64,000 nt of DNA from Parabacteroides sp. Marseille-P3160 (GTDB lineage: Bacteria; Bacteroidota; Bacteroidia; Bacteroidales; Tannerellaceae). The position numbers and the translations under genes are program-made. The DNA lies in NCBI RefSeq assembly GCF_900162725.1, contig NZ_LT799418.1, positions 3,432,877 to 3,496,876 on the forward strand, given 5' to 3'. Shown here piece by piece: positions 28,693 through 36,540 of this stretch. How positions within the stretch are numbered: position 1 is the stretch's first letter; every line of letters begins with the position of its first letter. Under the pieces are notes generated by a model. It searched no databases. It saw nothing but the letters and a program-made list of their open reading frames with translations, and was not told where the DNA came from.

Positions 28693-29628
28693 ATGGATAG
28701 ACGATTTTTCTTAAGAGCGCTCGTTCTTACAGGCGCAACCGTTACGGCAAAAGCCAGTGACGGTCTGGAAATCCTTTCCCAAACGCTCGACAGTGTTACA
28801 GCAAGTCCGATAGACATCGTTGCCGTTTTGGGAGGAGAACCCGAAGTCATGTTTAAACGCGCCATCACCGAAATGGGTGGAATGGGGAAGTTCATCAAAA
28901 AGGGAGCACGCGTGGTCGTAAAGCCCAATATCGGTTGGGATAAGGTTCCCTCTCTGGCCGGAAATACCAATCCGAAGTTAATAACCGAAATCATTCGCCA
29001 ATGCTTCGCCGCCGGAGCCAAAGAAGTCACGGTCTTTGACCATACCTGCGACGATTGGGTGAAATGTTACAAGAACAGCGGTATCGAGACTGCGGCCAAA
29101 GCAGCTGGAGCCACAGTCGTTCCGGCACATGAAGAGTCTTATTATAAAGAAGTTTCACTTCCGCAAGGCGTCACCCTAAAGAGCGCCAAAATACATGAGG
29201 CCATCGTGAACTGCGACGCATGGATTAACGTTCCCGTATTGAAACACCACGGAGGGGCCAACATGAGCATCTCTATGAAGAACTATATGGGGATCGTATG
29301 GGACAGGCGCATCTTTCACAGCAGCGGGCTTCAGCAATGTATCGCCGACATCTGTACCTATTCAAAGAAGCCGGTACTGAACGTAGTGGATGCCTATCGG
29401 ATTGTGAAGACCAACGGCCCGCAGGGGCGCTCCGCTTCCGACGTAGTCCTCACCAAAGGTCTTTTCGTTTCACAGGATATAGTCGCAGTAGATACGGTGG
29501 CCACCAAATTCTTCAGCCAGGTCAGGGATATGCCCTTAGACCATGTCGGTCATCTTGCCAACGGACAAAAATTGAAATTAGGAACGATGGATGTTGACAA
29601 ATTAAATATCAAACGAATTAAAATATAA
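28693..29628 (+). CDS. DUF362 family protein with twin-arginine-type signal
   Basis: 311 residues. The N-terminus DRRFFLRALVLTGATVTAKA resembles a Tat signal. The DUF362 body (PF04015) has VVVKPNIGWDKVPSLAGNTN, KEVTVFDHTCDDW, WINVPVLKHHGGANMSISMK and NYMGIVWDRRIFH. DUF362 domains are often fused to or encoded beside ferredoxin domains and are thought to act in redox or Fe-S processes, but the reaction is not known. Here the ferredoxin partner is the next gene, 11 bp downstream. The export signals of this protein and of the partner's second half place both outside the inner membrane. Confidence 0.8.
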   Translation: MDRRFFLRALVLTGATVTAKASDGLEILSQTLDSVTASPIDIVAVLGGEPEVMFKRAITEMGGMGKFIKKGARVVVKPNIGWDKVPSLAGNTNPKLITEIIRQCFAAGAKEVTVFDHTCDDWVKCYKNSGIETAAKAAGATVVPAHEESYYKEVSLPQGVTLKSAKIHEAIVNCDAWINVPVLKHHGGANMSISMKNYMGIVWDRRIFHSSGLQQCIADICTYSKKPVLNVVDAYRIVKTNGPQGRSASDVVLTKGLFVSQDIVAVDTVATKFFSQVRDMPLDHVGHLANGQKLKLGTMDVDKLNIKRIKI

Positions 29629-29639
29629 GTCATCTCAAC

Positions 29640-31181
29640 ATGTTGAAGAAGCTTCGCATAGCTATTTCGACTTTACTTTTGGGTTTAGTCACCTTCTATT
29701 TTCTCGATTTTGCAAGCCTGCTCCCGGATCATTCGTTCGGTTGGCTGGCAAAGATACAATTTGTGCCTGCGCTGCTGGCGCTCAACGGAGTCGTAGTGGC
29801 GGTCATTATAATATTGACCGTCCTTTTCGGCCGTATTTACTGCTCGAGCGTATGCCCGATGGGAATCTTTCAGGATATAGTCGCCTGGTTCTCCAGACGG
29901 AAAATTTTCCATAAAAAGAGGAAGAAAAGATACAAATACCATCCGGCGAAAAATATCCTCCGCTGGAGCGTACTGGGGATAACCGTCCTGGCCTTCATCG
30001 GAGGTTTCACCGTACTCTTGGGCTTAATCGATCCTTACAGCGCCTACGGGCGTGCGGTTACCGCCTTATTTCGCCCGGTTTATATGGAAGGGAATAATCT
30101 GTTGGAATCCATTTTCACCCGGTTCAATAATTATTCTTTCTACAAAGTGGAAATTGTTCTTCTGAGCCTCAGTGCATTGATTGTAGGCGCAGCTACCCTC
30201 CTGATTATCGGCTATCTGGCTTGGAAGCAAGGGCGTACCTACTGTAACACGATCTGTCCGGTAGGAACAGTCCTCGGATTCCTCAGCCGTTTTTCTCTCT
30301 TCAAGGTAAAGATAAACCTGAGCGCCTGTACCAATTGCGGTTCTTGCGCAATGGTCTGCAAAGCATCCTGTATCGACGTAAAAAACCATCAGATCGATTA
30401 CAGCCGGTGCGTCGACTGCTTTAATTGCCTGGAGAGTTGCTCGACCCATGCCTTAGGCTATCGTCTGCCTGTAGGTTCGAAAGAAAACCCGACGAAATCC
30501 CAACCGGATCCGCAAAAAAGACGGTTTCTTCTCACCGGCTTGGCGACCGCATTTACCATTCCAGCCGCATTAGCCAAGGACAAGTTGGCTGCAGCGACAG
30601 GAGACAGCAATCATATCCGGAAAAATCCGATCTGCCCGCCGGGGGCCCAAAGCATGGAACACCTGTCGAAGCATTGCACTGCCTGCCATCTCTGCATCAG
30701 CCGCTGTCCTTCAAAAGTCATTAAGCCGGCCTTTTTGGAATATGGCCTCAAAGGGTTCATGCAACCAACCATGACCTACGAGAAGGGATTTTGCAATTAC
30801 AACTGTACCATTTGCTCGGAAGTCTGCCCCAGCAAAGCATTGTCTCCCCTCACCCAAGAAGAAAAACACAAGACGCAGATCGGAAGGGTTACTTTTCATG
30901 AAGAAATCTGTGTGGTACATACCGAAGGGACAAATTGCGGAGCCTGTGCTGAACACTGCCCTACTCAAGCGGTTACCATGATTCCCTATGCAAAAAAGGA
31001 AGGGCTGACCATCCCGTTTATCAATCCGGAAATTTGTGTCGGCTGCGGAGGTTGCGAATATATTTGCCCTGTCCGTCCCTACCGTGCAATCCATGTAGAA
31101 GGGAATGACGTCCATCAGCAACGGAAAGAATTCAAAGAAGAAAAGAAAAAGGAGGTCGTTATCGATGACTTCGGATTCTAA
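29640..31181 (+). CDS. Membrane polyferredoxin, apparent NapH-NapG-type fusion
   Basis: 513 residues. The first half is NapH-like: four to five membrane segments, two CX3CP motifs (YCSSVCPMG at 68-73, YCNTICPVG at 202-207), then two cytoplasmic 4Fe-4S motifs (Cys230-Cys244 and Cys257-Cys267). Residues 293-312 read KRRFLLTGLATAFTIPAALA, an internal Tat-like signal with a hydrophobic core. The second half is NapG-like and carries four more cysteine clusters (346-356, 385-396, 424-440, 466-476). The protein should take electrons on one face of the inner membrane and pass them to the periplasm. It is the last gene of the operon. Confidence 0.83.
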   Translation: MLKKLRIAISTLLLGLVTFYFLDFASLLPDHSFGWLAKIQFVPALLALNGVVVAVIIILTVLFGRIYCSSVCPMGIFQDIVAWFSRRKIFHKKRKKRYKYHPAKNILRWSVLGITVLAFIGGFTVLLGLIDPYSAYGRAVTALFRPVYMEGNNLLESIFTRFNNYSFYKVEIVLLSLSALIVGAATLLIIGYLAWKQGRTYCNTICPVGTVLGFLSRFSLFKVKINLSACTNCGSCAMVCKASCIDVKNHQIDYSRCVDCFNCLESCSTHALGYRLPVGSKENPTKSQPDPQKRRFLLTGLATAFTIPAALAKDKLAAATGDSNHIRKNPICPPGAQSMEHLSKHCTACHLCISRCPSKVIKPAFLEYGLKGFMQPTMTYEKGFCNYNCTICSEVCPSKALSPLTQEEKHKTQIGRVTFHEEICVVHTEGTNCGACAEHCPTQAVTMIPYAKKEGLTIPFINPEICVGCGGCEYICPVRPYRAIHVEGNDVHQQRKEFKEEKKKEVVIDDFGF

Positions 31182-31251
31182 TTATTATCCGTACAATTGC
31201 CATTAATAATCTGATATATAAGACAGGAAAGGGAACTACAAGTTGTCTGAA

Positions 31252-31308
31252 TTCGGTTAACTGACTGAAAAATCCAGTTAATTGTTTGGATTCATTCAGT
31301 TAACTGAT
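31252..31308. repeat. 22-bp-period palindrome array D
   Basis: Three palindromes related to CAGTTAACTG are centred at 31258/9 (CGGTTAACTG), 31279/80 (CAGTTAATTG) and 31301/2 (TCAGTTAACTGA), spaced 21 and 22 bp. The array starts 70 bp after the polyferredoxin stop codon and about 107 bp before glsB. Confidence 0.7.
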
Positions 31309-31414
31309 TTTTTCATCATAAAGGACTCTTTTTTCTCAATAAAAAGATTAAATTAGCATCAATTATTTTTATGTGAAAAAGGTATCTGAATTAATCAATT
31401 AAACACAGTTTATT

Positions 31415-31660
31415 ATGGGACTACTTTGGTCAATTATTATTGGAATCGTAGCGGGTTTCGCTGCCGGTAAAATAATGAAAGGTAGCGGATTCGGCCTTAT
31501 TGTCAATCTGATTGTAGGAGTGATCGGCGGGTTAATAGGCGGATGGATTTTCTCCTTATTGGGATTAAGTGTCAACGGGATATTGGGAACGTTGGTCATG
31601 TCAACCATAGGAGCTATTGTATTATTATGGATCCTATCTTTATTTAGGAAAAAGAATTAA
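31415..31660 (+). CDS. GlsB/YeaQ/YmgE family small membrane protein
   Basis: 81 residues, almost wholly hydrophobic with three membrane segments and the glycine-rich pattern of PF04226: IIGIVAGFAAGKIMKGSGFG, LIVGVIGGLIGGWIFSLLGL, and a final VLLWILSLFRKKN. This family is described as stress- or transglycosylase-associated, but its molecular role is unclear. It stands alone between array D and an inverted-repeat element, and it converges with the cation transporter gene. Confidence 0.85.
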   Translation: MGLLWSIIIGIVAGFAAGKIMKGSGFGLIVNLIVGVIGGLIGGWIFSLLGLSVNGILGTLVMSTIGAIVLLWILSLFRKKN

Positions 31661-31669
31661 TAGCAAAAG

Positions 31670-31767
31670 ACAAGTAGGTGTGTCAAAGGGCCGTAAAGGA
31701 ATTCTATAGGGGCGAATTAAATTCGCCCCTACACACCCCACAATGAGCTTTTGACGCACCTACTTGT
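31670..31767. repeat. 98-bp nested inverted-repeat element between convergent genes
   Basis: The outer arms 31670-31687 and 31750-31767 (ACAAGTAGGTGTGTCAAA against its complement) match at 17 of 18 positions. Inside, 31707-31731 is a perfect 25-bp palindrome built on TAGGGGCGAATT with a single central A. It lies between glsB and the cation transporter gene, 9 bp from each stop codon. It may be a bidirectional terminator, a palindromic repeat element, or a MITE that now serves as one. No target duplication could be seen. Confidence 0.75.
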
Positions 31768-31775
31768 TATAAGAA

Positions 31776-32711
31776 TTATTTTCCTTGGATCATGTCTTTA
31801 TTTACACCGAATTTTTCGACCGAATGACATTTTCCTTTAGGCTCAAGGTGAATCACTATATCATAGACATTTTCGACCGAATCCTTGATGCTTTTCTCAA
31901 CCGCATCGGCAATGTCATGCGCTTTCAGAAGAGACATATTCCCATCCACTTCAATATCCAGTTCGATCATATACATGGTTCCGATCTGACGGGAACGGAC
32001 CCGATGCGGATTGCTGGCGCCCGGCACACGCTCCACCGCAGCAAATATCCTATCGTAAACCGAAGTATCCTTTACCCCGTCCATCAGTTCGACATTCGAA
32101 TCCAGGAAAATCGAAACCGACGATTTAATAATAAACAAACTGATTAGCAAACCCGTTATCGAGTCTAAAACGGGAAGTTTCAGTATAAAAGTGAAAGTCA
32201 AGCCCAGAAGGACGCCGATCGAAATCAGGACATCATTCCGCATATTAACCGCATTCGCAATCAACAACGAACTATTCACCCTTTTTCCTTGCTTCTGTTG
32301 GTAAAAGGCCAAGCCGAGCTTACCGATAATGGAGAATACCGTAACATAAATGGCGATCATTTTCGGCAATGCCTTGGGCGTATCCGAAAAAATGCCCTTT
32401 ACAGTGGATATGAACATTTGCGCTCCAGCGTAAAAAATAATTAAAGATAATACCTTTGTCGCAATCCCTTCCGCTTTCTCATAACCATAGGCATATTTGC
32501 TGTCCGGCGGCCGGTCTACGATATGTGCAGTAAATAACATAACCAATGATATAACAACATCCGTCGCAGAGTCAATTCCATCACTCAACACCGCTAAACT
32601 CCCGGAAAATAGCCCTATGACTATTTTTGACAAAGACAAGAAACCATTACCGATAGTACTTATCCATGATGTTTTGATGAGTATTCTCTCTCTCGACGTA
32701 TCTTTGTCCAT
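31776..32711 (-). CDS. Cation diffusion facilitator family transporter
   Basis: 311 residues with six membrane segments. The second helix carries LSDGIDSATDV, giving Asp47 and Asp51 as the DxxxD metal pair. The fifth helix has NAVNMRNDV, where Asn replaces the usual His of zinc transporters. That combination is closer to manganese/iron-type members than to zinc transporters, which is an inference. A cytoplasmic C-terminal domain follows (ARTERVPGASNPHR region, MYMIELDIEVDGNMSLLKAH, YDIVIHLEPKG). A TACCTTTG -7 element lies 27 bp upstream of the start, so it is probably transcribed separately from ridA. Confidence 0.87.
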   Translation of the reverse strand: MDKDTSRERILIKTSWISTIGNGFLSLSKIVIGLFSGSLAVLSDGIDSATDVVISLVMLFTAHIVDRPPDSKYAYGYEKAEGIATKVLSLIIFYAGAQMFISTVKGIFSDTPKALPKMIAIYVTVFSIIGKLGLAFYQQKQGKRVNSSLLIANAVNMRNDVLISIGVLLGLTFTFILKLPVLDSITGLLISLFIIKSSVSIFLDSNVELMDGVKDTSVYDRIFAAVERVPGASNPHRVRSRQIGTMYMIELDIEVDGNMSLLKAHDIADAVEKSIKDSVENVYDIVIHLEPKGKCHSVEKFGVNKDMIQGK

Positions 32712-32737
32712 TTTATTTCAGCGTAAAGATTAGGTAG

Positions 32738-32745
32738 CAAAGGTA
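32738..32745 (-). promoter_or_regulatory. Predicted -7 promoter element of the cation transporter gene
   Basis: On the - strand the bases read TACCTTTG, an exact match to TAnnTTTG, 27 bp upstream of the start codon. No TTTG is found at 20 bp upstream. Confidence 0.4.
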
Positions 32746-32786
32746 CATCCTTTTCCTCAAAGAGGGATAGGAAACAGCGAAGAAAG

Positions 32787-33167
32787 TCAGCCTTTATAGG
32801 CTATCACTTCGACTTCAACCAGTCCATTTTTGGGCAAGGATTTGACAGCGACCGCCGAACGCGCCGGGTAAGCGCCGTCGAATTGGGTGGCATACACCTC
32901 GTTTACGACAGCAAAATCATTGATATCCGCCAGGAAAACGGTTGTTTTCACAATATCGCCCAGTCCGTAATCCGCTTCCGTAAGAATCGCCCGGATATTT
33001 TTAAACGCTTGGGCGGCTTGTTCTTTCACTCCTCCTTCCGGAAAAGCTCCGGTCTCCGGAATCAATCCGAGTTGCCCGGAGGCAAAAAGGAATTTATCAA
33101 CCTGGATTGCTTGGCTATATGGGCCGATAGCGGCCGGAGCCTGCGTTGTTGCAATTACTTTTTTCAT
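32787..33167 (-). CDS. ridA: RidA family enamine/imine deaminase
   Basis: 126 residues, the normal length of the YjgF/YER057c/UK114 family. Signature segments are PAAIGPYSQAIQVDKFLFAS, GQLGLIPETG, NIRAILTEADYGLGDIVKTT and YPARSAVAVKSLPKNGLVEV, with the catalytic Arg in YPARSA and the Glu near the end. It hydrolyses reactive enamines made by PLP enzymes to keto acids and ammonia. It is the last gene of the - strand run from dnaN, 12 bp after rlmB. Confidence 0.93.
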   Translation of the reverse strand: MKKVIATTQAPAAIGPYSQAIQVDKFLFASGQLGLIPETGAFPEGGVKEQAAQAFKNIRAILTEADYGLGDIVKTTVFLADINDFAVVNEVYATQFDGAYPARSAVAVKSLPKNGLVEVEVIAYKG

Positions 33168-33179
33168 TTCATTTTGTTT

Positions 33180-33935
33180 TTAAAGTATTTTCTTGTTCAT
33201 CCGTTGCCGGACGATTTCATAAATCAGGATAGAGGAGGCGACCGATACATTTAAGGAACCGATCGTGCCAAATTGGGGAATGGTAACGATATGGTCGCAT
33301 ATCCGTAAGTTATCCATCGACACACCCTTGTCTTCGGCACCCATCACTATCGCGACCGGACCGTCGTATTCCAATGAGGTATAATATTTTCCATCGCTTC
33401 CCTTTTCACTGGCAGCCAAGACGGTAACCCCGCTGTTTTTCAAGAAACGGATCGCTTCGTTGATACTTCTCTCCTTACAAACAGGCAAGACATTCAAGGC
33501 GCCGGCGGAGGTTTTCATGGCGTCGGCATTGACGGATACGCTGTCTTTCTGAGGAAGGACAATGGCATCGACACCGGCACATTCACAGGTACGGGCTATC
33601 GCGCCGAAGTTGCGCACATCCGTCACTCCGTCCAGCAGTACGATAAAAGGACTTTTCCCCTGTTCGAAAACAAAAGGAATAATGTCCTCCAGCTTCTGAT
33701 AGGCAACTGCGGAAATAAAAGCGACGACTCCCTGGTGATTTTTCCGGGTAATCCGATCCAGGCGTTCCACCGGAACCCGTTGGACCGGGATGTCCGTTCC
33801 TCTTAGCAAAGCGGACAGTTCTTTGGACAAATCCCCTTGCAGGTCTCTTTTGATCAATACTTTGTCTATTTCCTTACCGGCTTGCACCGCTTCCATCACG
33901 GCACGTATACCGAATATCATTTCATTCTCTTTCAC
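33180..33935 (-). CDS. rlmB: 23S rRNA (guanosine-2'-O-)-methyltransferase RlmB (TrmH/SpoU family)
   Basis: 251 residues with an N-terminal substrate-binding domain and a SPOUT domain. Knot motifs are visible: DVRNFGAIARTCECAGVDAI, VAIVMGAEDKGVS and FGTIGSLNVSVASSILIYEI. It methylates G2251 of 23S rRNA in E. coli; assignment to that base is by family. The start is GTG 33935 (reading MKENEMIFGIRAV), which leaves 10 bp after recN. Confidence 0.9.
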   Translation of the reverse strand: MKENEMIFGIRAVMEAVQAGKEIDKVLIKRDLQGDLSKELSALLRGTDIPVQRVPVERLDRITRKNHQGVVAFISAVAYQKLEDIIPFVFEQGKSPFIVLLDGVTDVRNFGAIARTCECAGVDAIVLPQKDSVSVNADAMKTSAGALNVLPVCKERSINEAIRFLKNSGVTVLAASEKGSDGKYYTSLEYDGPVAIVMGAEDKGVSMDNLRICDHIVTIPQFGTIGSLNVSVASSILIYEIVRQRMNKKIL

Positions 33936-33945
33936 GTATTTTTTC

Positions 33946-35607
33946 TTAATTGTTCTCTAATAAATTCTTTGCATTGGCAATAGACGCTTCGGTTAGTTCC
34001 GAGCCGCTGAGCATGGCGGCAATCTCGGACACCCGTTCACCGGGAGTCAGCTTGCGAAGACGCGTATAAGTGCGGTCGGCCGTATCCTCTTTATAAACGA
34101 AGAAATGCTCTTTCCCTTTGGCCGCAATCTGGGGCAGATGGGTGATAGTTATTACTTGCATGTTTCTCCCTAATTCCTGCATGATCTCCCCCATCCGGTG
34201 GGCAATATCGCCGGAAACTCCCGTATCGATTTCATCGAAAATAATAGAAGGGAGCGCCGTCGAACCGGCTATCATCGCTTTGACACAAAGCATCAGGCGG
34301 GAAATTTCCCCACCGGAAGCTGTCTGGGCAACAGCGTTTAAAGGCTCGTTCTTATTGGCGGAAAAAAGGAATGCAACTTCATCCGTTCCATCGGGACCCG
34401 GCTCGCTTTTGGGATGGATATCCACCTGAAAACGCATATTCGGCATTCCTAATTGTACCAGGTTAGCGACCAATTGCTTTCGGATCGGTTCGCTTGCACT
34501 TCGCCGGAGGCGACTGAGATTGCCGGCCTGTCCGAGCAAGTCCTGATAAGCGGTTTGCACTTCCTTTCTCTTCTCTTCAATCGACTCGTCGAATGAATCG
34601 ATCTCCTTCAGTTGTATCTCATAGCGGTTCCGCAAAATAATTAACTCTTCGACCGATGATACCCGATGTTTCTGCTCTAACGAATAAAACGTGTTTAACC
34701 GTTCGTTAATCCAGTTCAATCTTTCGGGACTGAACTCGACATCCTCCTTCAGGACATCCGTCTCGGCAGCCAAGTCTTTCAGATCCAGGTAGGCGGAACG
34801 TAATCGCTCGGAAAAGCTGTTGGAAGGCGAGTAATACTTGCCCAACGCCTCCATCGTCTGAAGCGATTCCTTGATTAAGGCAATCGCCCCTTGCTCCTCT
34901 CCGTCAAGTAATTCGGTGATCCTATATAATCCCGATTTGATTTCTTCGGCATGCGTCAAAGTTTCCAGTTCCTGCTCTAACGCCTCCTGCTCTCCATCCG
35001 TCAGATTTGTCTCCCGTAGTTCTTCGTATTGGAAGCGGATATAATCTTCCTCCTCTTTCGAACGCCGGGCCCGTTCCTCAAGGCCGGCCAGTTGGCCTTT
35101 CAGCATCTGCCAGGAACGGTACGACTTTTTGTAAGAAGCAAACAGACCGGATGTCCCGGCCATTATATCCACCACGTTCAATTGAAAATGAGTATCAGCC
35201 AGCAATAGGTTCTGGTGCTGTGAATGGATATCAATCAGGTGACTTCCCAATTCTCTCATCAGCGTAAGCGGTGCAGGCGAATCATTAATGAATCCGCGGG
35301 ATTTTCCCGAACTATACAATTCGCGGCGTAGGATGCAACTGTCCGCATCGTATTCCAGTTCATGGTCCTGAAAAAAAGGAGCCAGGTTGTATTTGGAGAG
35401 GTCGAATTCAGCCTCAATGACACATTTATCCGCTCCGGCCTGAATGCTTTTCTGATCGGCCCGCTGCCCCAGAACCAAGCCTAAAGCGCCTAATATAATG
35501 GATTTACCGGCCCCGGTTTCTCCCGTAATAACACTGAAACCGTCGGAAAAGGAAATCTCCAAATGATCGATCAGAATGAAGTTTTGTATCAGCAGAGATT
35601 TAAGCAT
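33946..35607 (-). CDS. recN: DNA repair protein RecN
   Basis: 553 residues, the standard RecN length. Walker A is GETGAGKSIILGALGLVLGQ near residue 30. Long coiled coils span the middle (EERARRSKEEEDYIRFQYEE, LEQELETLTHAEEI). The C-terminal ATPase lobe has ASGGEISRLMLCVKAMI (signature), SIIFDEIDTGVSG (Walker B) and VITITHLPQIAA (switch His). An SMC-like protein acting in double-strand break repair. It lies 9 bp after the DUF4835 gene. Confidence 0.95.
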   Translation of the reverse strand: MLKSLLIQNFILIDHLEISFSDGFSVITGETGAGKSIILGALGLVLGQRADQKSIQAGADKCVIEAEFDLSKYNLAPFFQDHELEYDADSCILRRELYSSGKSRGFINDSPAPLTLMRELGSHLIDIHSQHQNLLLADTHFQLNVVDIMAGTSGLFASYKKSYRSWQMLKGQLAGLEERARRSKEEEDYIRFQYEELRETNLTDGEQEALEQELETLTHAEEIKSGLYRITELLDGEEQGAIALIKESLQTMEALGKYYSPSNSFSERLRSAYLDLKDLAAETDVLKEDVEFSPERLNWINERLNTFYSLEQKHRVSSVEELIILRNRYEIQLKEIDSFDESIEEKRKEVQTAYQDLLGQAGNLSRLRRSASEPIRKQLVANLVQLGMPNMRFQVDIHPKSEPGPDGTDEVAFLFSANKNEPLNAVAQTASGGEISRLMLCVKAMIAGSTALPSIIFDEIDTGVSGDIAHRMGEIMQELGRNMQVITITHLPQIAAKGKEHFFVYKEDTADRTYTRLRKLTPGERVSEIAAMLSGSELTEASIANAKNLLENN

Positions 35608-35616
35608 GATTGAAAC

Positions 35617-36540
35617 TTATTTTTTAATAGCCTCCAGGCGTGATGTTTCGGCCGGGAAAAGTTCCGAAAGCATTTTATATCCGGCTTGTTTCTCCTGTGT
35701 AGTCGCCTTTGAATAGATATTGACGACTTCGTCCAATTTGGTATCCACAAATAATTGCAAGAGTACGGACGTCGGCTTCGCCGATTTTAAATCCTTCAGG
35801 GCGGGAAGAGCTTCCAAAATGTTCGTTCTTCCGCGGTCCGCATTGGCAGCCATCTCATCCAACCCTTTGCGATGATAAGTATACCATAATGTCCGGAAGA
35901 TATCGGAAGCATTATCCGTCAAAGCCGTGGCAAGCGCATGCCGGTTCCGGCTCGAATCGAACGCCTTCCAACCCGTCCATCCCGGCTGTGCCTGGGCTAA
36001 GGTAACTATCTTTTGCGCCTGTTGGATAAATGGAGTACCTCCTTTCGGAGCAAAACTATCGAAATCGAGTCCCAGGATGGTATAAATATAAAAGACAATT
36101 GTAGCTGTCAGATTATTGCTCAAAGTCGTTTCTGAATAGTCCAACGGCTCGAATTCCACATATTCGAACTCGAGCTCGGTATCACGGAAGTTGAATGTCG
36201 TCGTCGTATAGCTGGAATTATAGACCGGACGCCGCGCCTGAATCTGTATTTCTCCCTTATAGGTGTTTTCCGAGGACCTTTCGTTGATAATAATCGTAAA
36301 ATTGCAATCGATCCGTTCGTTCAAGGCAAAAGTAGCATCCGTCCATCTCTTATTATTGATGAATTCCGTCAAAGCAGTCTGCAAAGTTGTCAGCGCCTGC
36401 TTGTTCGTCCCCTCTACCTTGTCGCTGTTAATGGTCACGCGCGCATTCAACTCCTGCGCCTGCTGCATTTGCGCCTGTATACTGCCGGCAAACAAACAAC
36501 AGAAAACCAGAAGAAGGAACCATTTCTTTTGCATGATCAT
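35617..36540 (-). CDS. DUF4835 family exported protein
   Basis: 307 residues with a Sec signal (WFLLLVFCCLFAGSIQAQ) and a body of the DUF4835 family (PF16119) known from Bacteroidetes, including ELNARVTINSDKVEGTNKQA, LTEFINNKRWTDATF and YIYTILGLDFDSFAPKGG. Function unknown. The start ATG 36540 overlaps the coaBC stop as ATGA, suggesting translational coupling. The neighbours coaBC and recN are a conserved setting in this order. Confidence 0.88.
   Translation of the reverse strand: MIMQKKWFLLLVFCCLFAGSIQAQMQQAQELNARVTINSDKVEGTNKQALTTLQTALTEFINNKRWTDATFALNERIDCNFTIIINERSSENTYKGEIQIQARRPVYNSSYTTTTFNFRDTELEFEYVEFEPLDYSETTLSNNLTATIVFYIYTILGLDFDSFAPKGGTPFIQQAQKIVTLAQAQPGWTGWKAFDSSRNRHALATALTDNASDIFRTLWYTYHRKGLDEMAANADRGRTNILEALPALKDLKSAKPTSVLLQLFVDTKLDEVVNIYSKATTQEKQAGYKMLSELFPAETSRLEAIKK

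Noticed and set aside
25863..31181. Cobalamin uptake locus (BtuB-like receptor)
   Set aside because: No BtuFCD, BtuG or SusD-like corrinoid protein and no cobalamin riboswitch; phosphoribosyltransferase and polyferredoxin do not fit.
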